From assembly GCA_015067305.1 (NCBI GenBank), contig SVMT01000003.1, positions 55,972 to 119,971 on the forward strand: a stretch of 64,000 bases of DNA. The letters run 5' to 3'. Both the position numbers and the translations under genes were made by a program. Of this stretch, positions 30,224-39,085 are shown piece by piece. Under the pieces are notes generated by a model, which was given only the letters and a program-made list of their open reading frames with translations, was not told the origin of the DNA and did no database searches. Source of the DNA: Oscillospiraceae bacterium (GTDB taxonomy: Bacteria; Bacillota; Clostridia; Oscillospirales; UBA644). The stretch's first letter is position 1, and each line of letters begins with the position of its first letter.

Positions 30224-30847
30224 CTACCCCGGAGATTTTTCCCAAGTTTCAAAGTCTAAATAAACATTTGGATCAACGGGGGTGTTTTTATAATAAAACC
30301 CAAAATGCAAATGAGGTCCCGTAACGATACCGCTTTCACCTGAAAGTCCTATCACTTGACCTACAGATACTTCTTCACCTTTTTTCACTTTTATACTTGA
30401 AAGATGCCCATAATAACTTACAAAACCGTTATCGTGGCTGATCTTTATGTAGTTACCACCAATATCATCATATTCAGCATCTATAACTATACCGTTGGCT
30501 ATTGCGTAAACCTCCGAATTCTTCTTAACGGAAATATCTATTCCGTTATGCACCTCTATTTTTCCAGAGTCATTCAAAGGATCTTTTCTATATCCAAAAT
30601 CTGATGTGATATTTCCCGATTCAAGCGGTAAAATACAATCCATAAAAGTCGGAATCTCCAACAAAACAGGCTCGCAGATATCATTAAAATATACATTTTC
30701 TGCCATCAATGAAAACTCTGTCAAGCGATCAGAATCCTGCAAAAGCATTTTCTGTTTTTCTTCATTTGAAAACCTCCATAATGAAGTAAGAAACAACGAT
30801 GCTGTAAACAGATATATCAAAATTGCATTCTTTCTTTTTATTCTCAT
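30224..30847 (-). CDS. M23 family peptidase, SpoIVFA/SpoIIQ-like
   Basis: SDFGYRKDP, HNGIDISVKKNSEVYAIANGIV, YYGHLSSIKVKKGEEVSVGQVIGLSGESGIVTGPHLHF. Confidence 0.85.
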   Translation of the reverse strand: MRIKRKNAILIYLFTASLFLTSLWRFSNEEKQKMLLQDSDRLTEFSLMAENVYFNDICEPVLLEIPTFMDCILPLESGNITSDFGYRKDPLNDSGKIEVHNGIDISVKKNSEVYAIANGIVIDAEYDDIGGNYIKISHDNGFVSYYGHLSSIKVKKGEEVSVGQVIGLSGESGIVTGPHLHFGFYYKNTPVDPNVYLDFETWEKSPG

Positions 30848-30983
30848 TTTAACCTCCGTCTAATTACTAATGTTTTCTGTTTATATACGGTTAATAATAT
30901 TCAAATGATAGAATAAATATGACGTTTTACTTTATTTTGTACATTAAAGTTATGAATAAAAAATGATATTACATACTTCAACC

Positions 30984-31012
30984 TTGACATTAAAAAGATT
31001 TTATCGTATAAT
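30984..31012 (+). promoter_or_regulatory. SigA-type promoter of the rodA-like gene
   Basis: TTGACA (30984-30989), 17 nt, TATAAT (31007-31012). Confidence 0.78.
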
Positions 31013-31062
31013 ATATGTGTATACTTATATATATTGACTTTGATTGGAATACTCTAAATATA

Positions 31063-32208
31063 ATGAAAAAACAAGCTTCTTTTATACTTGAAGATATTGC
31101 TGATTTTTTTATAAAATTAGATAAAAAACTTATTTTCGCAACGCTCCTGCTGTCTTCTTTTGGCGTAGTAGCAATATCTTCAGCTACAAGCGGTGAAAGA
31201 TATGTGCCATTGCAAATATTTGGTATTGCGGTGGGCTTTGTTTTGATGCTTATAATTGCAAGGATCGACTACGAGGTTATGTGTGACCTTTATATACCGT
31301 TAATACTTGTCTGCTCTGCCCTGCTGTTGTTTACGGCTTTTGTTGCTGATAATATAGGCGGTAACCGAAATTGGCTCAATTTAGGTTTTATAAATATTCA
31401 GACATCAGAATTCACAAAAATGGCGTTTATCATTACGATTGCGGCTCACATCAATAAACTGGGAGATAAACTTAACAGACCAACATCATTATTATTACTC
31501 GGTGCCCATTTTTTGATGTATTTCATTCCTATCGTTTTGCAAGGCGACATCGGGTCTTCACTCATTTATATTTTCACCTTTATCGTAATGGTCTATATTG
31601 CAGGTCTCAAATACCGTTATTTTATATTTGGTATTGCAGCTGTTTTTGCTGCTGCTCCAATTATTTGGAGTGTTTTAAGAACTGACCAAAAGAAACGTTT
31701 AATATACGGTTTCCAGCCAGAACTCGACCCTTTAGGATACGGTTATCAACCTATTATTTCTAAAATCGCACTTGGTTCAGGACAGATGAAAGGTCTTGGA
31801 TATTTAAATGGCATTCAGACACAAAACGAACTTTTACCTGCAATGCATACAGACTTCATATATGCAGTAATTGGGGAAGAATTCGGTTTTATCGGATGTG
31901 TACTCACTTTAACACTCATTTTACTTGTAGTTTTTTTGATACTTTTCAATATACGAAAAGTCGATACATTGCACGGTAGACTCATATGTGTCGGTGTCGC
32001 GTGTATAATAATGTTTCAGACCATCATAAATCTGGGAATGGTTCTCGGGTTATCACCTGTTATTGGAGTAACACTTCCATTTGTAAGCTATGGCGGCTCT
32101 TCAGTTATGAGTCTGTTTATGGCTATCGGTCTGGTTTTAAGTGTCAGATATAAGTCACGCCAAACAAGAACTCTTTCATTCAACAGAAAAACAAAACATT
32201 ACAGATAA
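31063..32208 (+). CDS. rodA: FtsW/RodA/SpoVE family glycosyltransferase
   Basis: GGNRNWLNLGFINIQTSEFTKMAFI, LQGDIGSSLIY, MHTDFIYAVIGEEFGFIG, LPFVSYGGSSVMS. Track start 31015 is only 3 nt after the -10, so 31063 preferred. Confidence 0.92.
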   Translation: MKKQASFILEDIADFFIKLDKKLIFATLLLSSFGVVAISSATSGERYVPLQIFGIAVGFVLMLIIARIDYEVMCDLYIPLILVCSALLLFTAFVADNIGGNRNWLNLGFINIQTSEFTKMAFIITIAAHINKLGDKLNRPTSLLLLGAHFLMYFIPIVLQGDIGSSLIYIFTFIVMVYIAGLKYRYFIFGIAAVFAAAPIIWSVLRTDQKKRLIYGFQPELDPLGYGYQPIISKIALGSGQMKGLGYLNGIQTQNELLPAMHTDFIYAVIGEEFGFIGCVLTLTLILLVVFLILFNIRKVDTLHGRLICVGVACIIMFQTIINLGMVLGLSPVIGVTLPFVSYGGSSVMSLFMAIGLVLSVRYKSRQTRTLSFNRKTKHYR

Positions 32209-32249
32209 CATATATACCCTATCGGCTAAACTAATAGGAGGTAATTATA

Positions 32250-34202
32250 ATGAAAAATCTTCCATTTCGCGAAGTACATCTCGACTTCCATACATCGGAA
32301 TTGATCAAAGATATCGGTTCAGATTTCTCAAAAGAGAATTTCAAAGCAGCATTGATCAGAGGACATGTAAATTCCATAACAGTTTTTGCAAAATGCCATC
32401 ATGGTATGTTCTATTATCCGTCAATAAAATTCGCTACTCATCCGTATCTAAAAAGAAATCTTCTTAAGGAAATGATTGAAGCATGTCATGAAATCGGGGT
32501 AAGAGTCCCTGTATATATTAGTGCAGGTCTTGACGAACATAATGCAAGAAATCATCCCGAATGGTTAATTTCAGAAAAACACGGCGGTCAGAGCTTTTTG
32601 GATGCACATTATCATGTTATGTGCTTTAATACAGAATATCTGGACATGCTCGAAGAGCAAACAAAGGAAGTAGTTCGTACTTTTGATGCGGATGCAATAT
32701 TCTTTGACATCTGCGGCGAAAGAAGATGTTATTGTGCTAAATGCATAGCCGATATGCTTGAAAAGGGTTTAGATCCTCAAAATGACAATGACTGCGACGA
32801 AATGGCTCGTGAAGTCTACGCAAATTACTGCAATCGAATGGAAAAAGCTGTTCATTCGATTAAACCTGGTATTCCAATATTTCACAACAGCGGTCACATA
32901 ACCAGAGGCAGACGAGATCTTGCTGATTTTGATACACATCTTGAGCTTGAATCTCTCCCAACAGGTGGTTGGGGATACGATCACTTTCCCCTTTCTGCCA
33001 GATATGTACAACAGCTCGGAAAAGAGTATCTTGGCATGACAGGAAAATTCCACACAACATGGGGCGAATTCGGCGGATATAAACATCCAAACGCTTTAAT
33101 ATACGAAACTGCTCTCAGTATCGCAATGGGTGCAAAATGTTCAATAGGAGATCAACTTCACCCTAACGGTATGATGGATTATGCAACATATAATCTTATC
33201 GGAGAAGCATTCAGCCGTGTTGAAGAACGTGAAGAATGGTGCGATAACGTAACCAATATTGCAGATGTCGGTATTGTTTCTCAGGAAGCCATAACGGGAA
33301 AAAGAGATCAAAAAGGTGATACAGGAGCAAACAGAATAATGCTTGAAGGTAAATTCACCTATGACATTCTTGATCTCGAAAGCGATTTCACAAAATACAA
33401 GCTTCTTATTTTGCCTGACAATGTAAGAATAAGCCCTGAACTAAAGAAAAAATTAGACTATTTAATAAAATACGGAGGAAAACTCCTCTGTACGGGTGAA
33501 TCAGGATTGGATGATGAAAACAAATTCATATACGACATTGGAGCCGAATATATAAACGAAAGCCAATTTTCACCTGAATACGTTAAACCACTGTTTAACA
33601 TAGAAGCATTAGAAAATGCTTATTATGTTGTATATGCAAAAGGCATCAATATTCGTGCTACAGGTACTGTTTTGGCAGAAAAAGCCGAACCGTATTTTAA
33701 CAGGACATACTACTCTTTCAGCTCACATCAGCATGCACCTTACAACAAAAATAACGATCATTACCCCGCAATAACCGAAGGAGCAAACGGTATTTATATT
33801 TCATGGCCATTATTTACCGAATATGCAACTATAGGTTCTATCACAACTCAAAAGGTCCTTATATCGCTTATCAATAGATTGTTGGGTTATGACAAAACCA
33901 TATCAATAGATCTTCCGACCCAAGGTATAACGACCTTAATGCATCAGGAGAATAAGCACAGATATGTAAACCATATTCTTTACGCAACACCCGTAAGACG
34001 CGGTGAAAGAATTGAAATAATTGAAGATATCCCATCCCTTTACGGTATAAACGTAAAGATCAGAATGCCCCAGAGCGAAAAAGTAAAGAGTGTGTACATC
34101 GTTCCCGACAAAGCAGAAATTCCATTCACTCAGGAAGGATGCGAAGTATCATACAGAATTCCCCGACACTGGTGTCACACAATGGTAGTAATTGAATACT
34201 AA
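32250..34202 (+). CDS. Glycoside-hydrolase-like protein (hypothetical GHL6/TIM barrel plus beta-galactosidase trimerisation-like domain)
   Basis: DADAIFFDICGERRCYCAKC, HLELESLPTGGWGYDHFPLSARYVQQLGKEYLGMTGKFHTTWGEFGGYKHPNAL, YKLLILPDNVRISPELKKKLDYLIKYGGKLL. Confidence 0.75.
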   Translation: MKNLPFREVHLDFHTSELIKDIGSDFSKENFKAALIRGHVNSITVFAKCHHGMFYYPSIKFATHPYLKRNLLKEMIEACHEIGVRVPVYISAGLDEHNARNHPEWLISEKHGGQSFLDAHYHVMCFNTEYLDMLEEQTKEVVRTFDADAIFFDICGERRCYCAKCIADMLEKGLDPQNDNDCDEMAREVYANYCNRMEKAVHSIKPGIPIFHNSGHITRGRRDLADFDTHLELESLPTGGWGYDHFPLSARYVQQLGKEYLGMTGKFHTTWGEFGGYKHPNALIYETALSIAMGAKCSIGDQLHPNGMMDYATYNLIGEAFSRVEEREEWCDNVTNIADVGIVSQEAITGKRDQKGDTGANRIMLEGKFTYDILDLESDFTKYKLLILPDNVRISPELKKKLDYLIKYGGKLLCTGESGLDDENKFIYDIGAEYINESQFSPEYVKPLFNIEALENAYYVVYAKGINIRATGTVLAEKAEPYFNRTYYSFSSHQHAPYNKNNDHYPAITEGANGIYISWPLFTEYATIGSITTQKVLISLINRLLGYDKTISIDLPTQGITTLMHQENKHRYVNHILYATPVRRGERIEIIEDIPSLYGINVKIRMPQSEKVKSVYIVPDKAEIPFTQEGCEVSYRIPRHWCHTMVVIEY

Positions 34203-34244
34203 AAAGTATTTTAATAAATATATAATTTTAGGAGGACAAAGAAA

Positions 34245-35354
34245 ATGTCTAAAACAAATATCGTTGATTGGAAAACAATCACAAATTTCGTAATCGATTC
34301 TTTTGTAGGTTACGGCGTTCCCCGTGAAGACGCTGAAATTTGCGCTGATGTACTTCTCGAATCAGACAAACGCGGTATTGAATCCCATGGTTGCAACAGA
34401 TTTAAGCCCGTTTACCTTGACAGAATCAAGGCAGGCATCCAGAATCCTGTCACAAACTTTGAGATCATCAAAGAAACTGAAACAACAGCAGTTGTTGACG
34501 GTCATGACGGTATGGGTCAGGTAATTGGTCATAAAGCAATGAGTATGGCAATAGAAAAGGCTAAAAAATACGGTATGGGTATGGTCGTTGTACGTAACTC
34601 CTGCCACTACGGTATTGCAGGTTATTACACTTCAATGGCAACAAAAGCCGGTTGCATCGGTCTTACAGGTACAAATGCACGTCCTACTGTTGCTCCTACT
34701 TTTGGCGTACAGGGTGCATTCGGTACAAACCCATTGACATTGGGCGTTCCTACAGACGAAGCTTTTGATTTCAACTTTGACGCAGCATCCTCCACATATC
34801 AGAACGGAAAACTTGAATACTATGCACGTATCGGTAAGGACGCTCCCAAAGGCGCACTTGTAAACCTTGAAGGTGAAGCTTATGAAGGTACTTCTGAAGA
34901 TGCACTTAAGACTATGGCTCGCGGTGAAGCAGCACTCTGCACGCTTGGCGGCCCCGGCGAAGAAGGCTGCGGTTACAAGGGCTACGGTTTTGCAATGTTC
35001 GTTGAGCTCCTTTCTGCAGCGCTCCAGGACGGTCACTACGGTCAGTATCTGACAGGTAAAGACGAAAACGGTAACAAACGCCCCTTCGGTCTTGGACACT
35101 TCTTTATTGCTATTGATACAGAACACTTCCTTGGTGAAGAAGCTTGCCGTAAGAACGCAGGTGACATCATTCGTGAAGTTCGCTCTGTCAAGAAAGCTCC
35201 CGGAGCTGAAAGAATCTACTCCGCAGGCGAAAAAGAATACGAGATCCGTCTTGCTCGTCATGCAGGCGTTCCCATTAACGAATCTGTTCAGAAAGAATTC
35301 ATAGCTGTCAGAGACGAACTTGGCCTGGACTACAAGTTCCCCTTCGAAGACTAA
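34245..35354 (+). CDS. Ldh family (malate/L-lactate/ureidoglycolate-type) NAD(P)-dependent oxidoreductase
   Basis: ESDKRGIESHGCNRF, SCHYGIAGYYTSMA, GLTGTNARPTVAPTFG, FGTNPLTLGVPT, GPGEEGCGYKGYGFAMFVELL. Confidence 0.92.
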   Translation: MSKTNIVDWKTITNFVIDSFVGYGVPREDAEICADVLLESDKRGIESHGCNRFKPVYLDRIKAGIQNPVTNFEIIKETETTAVVDGHDGMGQVIGHKAMSMAIEKAKKYGMGMVVVRNSCHYGIAGYYTSMATKAGCIGLTGTNARPTVAPTFGVQGAFGTNPLTLGVPTDEAFDFNFDAASSTYQNGKLEYYARIGKDAPKGALVNLEGEAYEGTSEDALKTMARGEAALCTLGGPGEEGCGYKGYGFAMFVELLSAALQDGHYGQYLTGKDENGNKRPFGLGHFFIAIDTEHFLGEEACRKNAGDIIREVRSVKKAPGAERIYSAGEKEYEIRLARHAGVPINESVQKEFIAVRDELGLDYKFPFED

Positions 35355-35372
35355 TTAAAGGAGATCATAATA

Positions 35373-36551
35373 ATGACAATCAGAGAAGAATCCTTACAGA
35401 AACATTATGAATGGAATGGTAAGATCGAGGTCGTATCACGTGTTCCCGTTGAGAACCGTCAGGATCTCTCTCTTGCATACACCCCCGGTGTTGCTGAACC
35501 TTGCCTTGAAATTCAGAAAGACATTAACAAATCATATGAACTTACAAGACGTAAGAATCTTGTAGCTGTTATCACAGACGGTACAGCAGTTCTTGGTCTC
35601 GGAGATATCGGTCCTGAGGCAGGTATGCCAGTTATGGAAGGTAAATGCGTACTCTTCAAGGAATTTGCAGACGTTGACGCATTCCCCCTCTGCATCCGTT
35701 CTAAAGACGTAGATACTATCGTAAACACTATTACACTTCTCGCAGGAAGCTTCGGTGGAATCAACCTTGAAGATATTTCTGCCCCCAGATGTTTTGAAAT
35801 CGAACGCAGACTCAAGGAAACATGTGACATTCCCGTATTCCATGATGACCAGCACGGTACAGCTATCGTAGTTGCGGCAGCTCTTCTTAACGCACTTAAA
35901 GTCGTTAAGAAAAATCTCGGTGATGTACGTATCACAATGAGTGGCGCAGGTGCAGCAGGTATCTCCATTGCTAAACACCTCATCAATATGGGCGCTGATC
36001 CCAAGAAAATGCTCATGTGCGATATCAACGGTATTCTTTGCGAAGGCGATGAAAGAATGAATCCTGCACAGGCTGCAATGGCTGCTATTACAAATGCTGC
36101 CCACAAACAGGGAACGCTTGCAGACGCACTTGTTGGCGCTGACATCTTTGTAGGTGTTTCTGCTCCCGGCATCGTAACAAAAGAAATGATCGCATCCATG
36201 GCTCCTGATTCAATCGTATTCCCCATGGCTAACCCCACACCTGAGATCATGCCCGATCTTGCAAAAGAAGCAGGCGCTCGTATCGTTGGTACAGGACGCT
36301 CCGACTTCCCCAACCAGATCAACAATCTCCTCGCATTCCCCGGTATTTTCCGCGGTGCACTTGATTGCAGAGCTTCCTGCATCAATGATGAAATGAAAGT
36401 TGCTTCATCTCATGCTCTTGCATCACTCATTCCCGAAGAAGAGCTCAATGAAGAAAATATCATAGTTTCAGCTCTTAATAAGAACGTTGCTCCTGTAGTT
36501 GCTAAAGCTGTTATAGATGCGGCTCACGAAACAGGCGTTGCAAGAATATAG
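35373..36551 (+). CDS. NAD(P)-dependent malic enzyme
   Basis: DLSLAYTPGVAEPC, VITDGTAVLGLGDIGPEAGMPVMEGK, VFHDDQHGTAIV, SGAGAAGISIAKHL. Confidence 0.95.
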   Translation: MTIREESLQKHYEWNGKIEVVSRVPVENRQDLSLAYTPGVAEPCLEIQKDINKSYELTRRKNLVAVITDGTAVLGLGDIGPEAGMPVMEGKCVLFKEFADVDAFPLCIRSKDVDTIVNTITLLAGSFGGINLEDISAPRCFEIERRLKETCDIPVFHDDQHGTAIVVAAALLNALKVVKKNLGDVRITMSGAGAAGISIAKHLINMGADPKKMLMCDINGILCEGDERMNPAQAAMAAITNAAHKQGTLADALVGADIFVGVSAPGIVTKEMIASMAPDSIVFPMANPTPEIMPDLAKEAGARIVGTGRSDFPNQINNLLAFPGIFRGALDCRASCINDEMKVASSHALASLIPEEELNEENIIVSALNKNVAPVVAKAVIDAAHETGVARI

Positions 36552-36576
36552 TTTATTTTAATTAAAATATAATTAT

Positions 36577-36614
36577 GGGAAAACCTTATTTTCACGAAAA
36601 AATAAGGTTTTCCC
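36577..36614 (+). terminator. Intrinsic terminator after malic enzyme gene
   Basis: GGGAAAACCTTATTTT-CACG-AAAAAATAAGGTTTTCCC. Confidence 0.75.
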
Positions 36615-36625
36615 TAATTATATAT

Positions 36626-36755
36626 GAGTTAGTAGCGAATTCTCCTTCCACCGCAAATTGCGGTCCCCCTCCCTCCCGGAGGGAGGTTGTATTGAGCTCC
36701 CTCCAAGAGGGAGCTGGCGGCGTACGCCGACTGAGGGAGAATTCGTAATCAACTC
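36626..36755. mobile_element. MITE-like palindromic element (~130 bp)
   Basis: Terminal inverted repeats GAGTTAGTAGCGAATTCTCC (36626-36645) / GGAGAATTCGTAATCAACTC (36736-36755), 16/20 complementary; GC-rich interior with nested palindromes (CCTCCCGGGAGG-like, GAGCTCCCTCC/GGAGGGAGCT-like, GGCGTACGCC). Confidence 0.6.
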
Positions 36756-36796
36756 ACTTGCAAATCAGAATCTCAACTATATTACCAAACATCAAA

Positions 36797-36822
36797 AAGG
36801 ACTGTTCCGAAGAACAGTCCTT
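36797..36822 (-). terminator. Intrinsic terminator of the CBM9-like gene
   Basis: AAGGACTGTTC-(UUCG on minus strand)-GAACAGTCCTT followed by TTT on minus strand. Confidence 0.8.
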
Positions 36823-36860
36823 ATGATTAACTTACGTTAAATTTTAACCTTATTGGTTAA

Positions 36861-37850
36861 TTATTTTCTCTTGGAGATTGCAAGACCTGCAACTGCAGAG
36901 AGAGATGCAAGAGCGTAGAAGATAACGCTTACGTCAGCTGTACCGGGGTTAACGGGAGCTACAGGAGCGGGATCTACGGGTGCGGGATCTGCAGGAGCGG
37001 GAGCGGGATCAACAGGAGCGGGATCTACGGGTGCGGGATCTACAGGAGCGATTTCGCCTGTTGCGCTGAAGTAGCCAGCTTCACCAGAAGCGAGAAGTGT
37101 AGCTGTAGCGATGGGATGTGTCCATCTGTACATCTGAGAACCGAAGGGAGAAATTGTAACGTTACCTACACGGCCGCCTTCACCGTTTTCACCAGCAGCA
37201 GAAGCGTTTGTGAAACCAACTTCGAAACCAACTTTCATGCCGTCTTTAACTTCTACGAGTGTAGCAGGAACGGGAAGCTGAGCTTCATAGTAGATTTTAC
37301 CAGCATCGGAATCGATGATAGCTTTTGTCTGTGTGAGGTTGTAGAGGGGCATACCTTCCTGAACGAGGTGGTAACCTGTGAAGAAGTTAGAGTCGCCGTC
37401 AGCAGCAATGTTGATATAAACTACATTGTCACCGTTGTCATCATAGGAGTATCCGTATTCGATTGTTCTGTTGTAGTCGAAGTCGAACATGATACCGAGG
37501 TGGTCACCGGACCAGATGTCGCCAGCGTCGCCTTCATGGTCTGTCCAGATTTCAGCGTCGTTACATTCAGCATAGATGTAGATGTAAGCGCCGTCCCAGA
37601 TAACCCACATGTTAGCGTTTGTGTCGCAGGGAGATTCGTCCCAAGAGCTAAGGTTCTGTTCATTTACGAAGATAGCGGATGTTGCGTCGTAAGCAGCATC
37701 TTTCTTACCATCGATAACTACGGAACCAGCAGCTACTTTAACGATACCAACCTGTACGGGAGATTCGTCAAGTTCTGTAAGAGCAAATGCAGGAGCTGCA
37801 AGTGCAAGAGCCATAACGATTGCGATTGCGATTGCGAAAATCTTTTTCAT
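36861..37850 (-). CDS. Secreted CBM9-like (carbohydrate-binding/DOMON-fold) protein with PVDPAP repeats and C-terminal anchor-like TM
   Basis: Signal peptide; VIDGKKDAAYDATSAIFVNE...MWVIWDGAYIYIYAECNDAEIWTD...GDHLGIMFDFD; repeat PVDPAPVDPAPVDPAPAPADPAPVDPAPVAPVNPGTADVSVIFYALASLSAVAGLAISKRK. Confidence 0.8.
   Translation of the reverse strand: MKKIFAIAIAIVMALALAAPAFALTELDESPVQVGIVKVAAGSVVIDGKKDAAYDATSAIFVNEQNLSSWDESPCDTNANMWVIWDGAYIYIYAECNDAEIWTDHEGDAGDIWSGDHLGIMFDFDYNRTIEYGYSYDDNGDNVVYINIAADGDSNFFTGYHLVQEGMPLYNLTQTKAIIDSDAGKIYYEAQLPVPATLVEVKDGMKVGFEVGFTNASAAGENGEGGRVGNVTISPFGSQMYRWTHPIATATLLASGEAGYFSATGEIAPVDPAPVDPAPVDPAPAPADPAPVDPAPVAPVNPGTADVSVIFYALASLSAVAGLAISKRK
36955..37052 (-). repeat. 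In-frame tandem repeat coding PVDPAP-type linker
   Basis: Iterated ggatctacgggtgcgggatct / ggagcgggatcaacaggagcgggatctacgggtgcgggatctacaggagcg. Confidence 0.8.
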
Positions 37851-37905
37851 TTTCTTAACCTCTTTCTTTTTTTATAAAATTTTTAAACCTTTTAGGTTCG
37901 TTAGT

Positions 37906-37934
37906 ATTTTATCATAAAATCGCTCATACTTCAA
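37906..37934 (-). promoter_or_regulatory. SigA-type promoter of the CBM9-like gene
   Basis: Minus strand TTGAAG (37929-37934), 17 nt, TAAAAT (37906-37911). Confidence 0.6.
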
Positions 37935-37988
37935 TAGATTATATTATCACAAAGTAGTACTAATTTATCATTCTTGACTTTATGCTGC

Positions 37989-38900
37989 TTATTTCGCATT
38001 TATTCCACTTTTTTGTACTTTTTTTCTATAAGTCCTTGCATTTTCTCCTGTCATTTTTTTGAAGAGTCTGGAGAAATAGTTGGTATCGTCGAAACCTAAA
38101 CCTTGAGCAATTTCAGTAATCGAATAATCAGATTCAGCAAGTAAAGACTTAGCTTTCTTTATCTTAAGATCGTTCACATATTCGGTAAAACTCATTCCAA
38201 ACTCATTTTTTACAAGCCTGCAAAGATGTGCCTGACTGATACTCAACGCATCGGTTATATCCGAAAGTTTTATATGTTTGTCAAGATTTTTTTGTACATA
38301 ATATGCAAATTCGACCATCAAACTGCTCTTTGAGGCACTTATCAGACCGTTATCAACACAGATCGGCATAAAACGCTCCAACAAATTACAGAGAGAAACG
38401 ATGGAATCATCTGACATTATTCGCATTGAGTTAAATTCGGCAAACAGCTCTTCCCTATTATTATCTTCAAAAAAATCAGGATCAATATGGATTATTTTAT
38501 CACACAACTTGGTGAAATCGGGAAATCCAATGCTATTTTTCAACTGTCCGATAAAGCAGATAGCAACAACATTTCCATTTATCAAGATTGGGATCAATGC
38601 TTCTTTAAATCCGAAGTGACAAGTATAAATATATGTTTTTTTAGTATTTTCAACTATACGGATCGCGTCATTATCACAATTAAAACAAAGCTCGTCCACC
38701 TTTTTGCATTTTCTTACACTGCGACAAAAACATGGTGGCATTGTGGGAGGATATGAAACGCAGTTAAAAAAATGAAAGCTTGCATCGTTCAACGAATATC
38801 TTATCGGAGGTTCAAAAACAGAAACTCTGACACCTGTCACCATGTAAATATCATGAAATATTTTCGTTAAGGCTTTCTCATTAAATGTTATGTTAGACAT
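37989..38900 (-). CDS. AraC family regulator with N-terminal PocR-type sensory domain
   Basis: PocR-like region (FHDIYMVTGVRVSVFEPP...CFCRSVRKCKKVDELCFNCD...YTCHFGFKEALIPILINGNVVAICFIGQL) and C-terminal SYSITEIAQGLGFDDTNYFSRLFKKMTGENARTYRK. Confidence 0.9.
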   Translation of the reverse strand: MSNITFNEKALTKIFHDIYMVTGVRVSVFEPPIRYSLNDASFHFFNCVSYPPTMPPCFCRSVRKCKKVDELCFNCDNDAIRIVENTKKTYIYTCHFGFKEALIPILINGNVVAICFIGQLKNSIGFPDFTKLCDKIIHIDPDFFEDNNREELFAEFNSMRIMSDDSIVSLCNLLERFMPICVDNGLISASKSSLMVEFAYYVQKNLDKHIKLSDITDALSISQAHLCRLVKNEFGMSFTEYVNDLKIKKAKSLLAESDYSITEIAQGLGFDDTNYFSRLFKKMTGENARTYRKKVQKSGINAK

Positions 38901-39034
38901 TAAAACTACCCTTTCTATTAGTGTATAATACATTTAATCAATATATAATGATTGCCTGTAATTATTATATCACATTTTCACATAAATGTCAACAATATAT
39001 TTTACTCATTTTTTTCTTTTACACACATTCGGTA

Positions 39035-39063
39035 TTGATTTTTTACGAAATTTATGATATAAT
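39035..39063 (+). promoter_or_regulatory. SigA-type promoter
   Basis: TTGATT (39035-39040), 17 nt, TATAAT (39058-39063), upstream of the 39086 ATG. Confidence 0.65.
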
Positions 39064-39085
39064 TAATACGAAAGGAATGATACCG

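Noticed and set aside
34632-35261. 209-aa minus-strand ORF in the Ldh-family gene
   Set aside because: Antisense shadow; the plus frame has strong family motifs.
35513-36385. 290-aa and 190-aa minus-strand ORFs inside the malic enzyme gene
   Set aside because: Shadow ORFs from codon bias; low-complexity Ser/Ala or Cys/His-rich translations with no family resemblance.
36658-36840. 60-aa ORF in the palindromic element
   Set aside because: Starts inside the MITE-like repeat and runs into the adjacent terminator; no SD.
36955-37052. Possible CRISPR-like tandem array
   Set aside because: Units are contiguous, in-frame and encode PVDPAP; no unique spacers.
37116-37877. 253-aa plus-strand ORF opposite the CBM9-like gene
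   Set aside because: Val/Cys-rich shadow ORF with no SD or family; opposite strand has signal peptide, domain and promoter.
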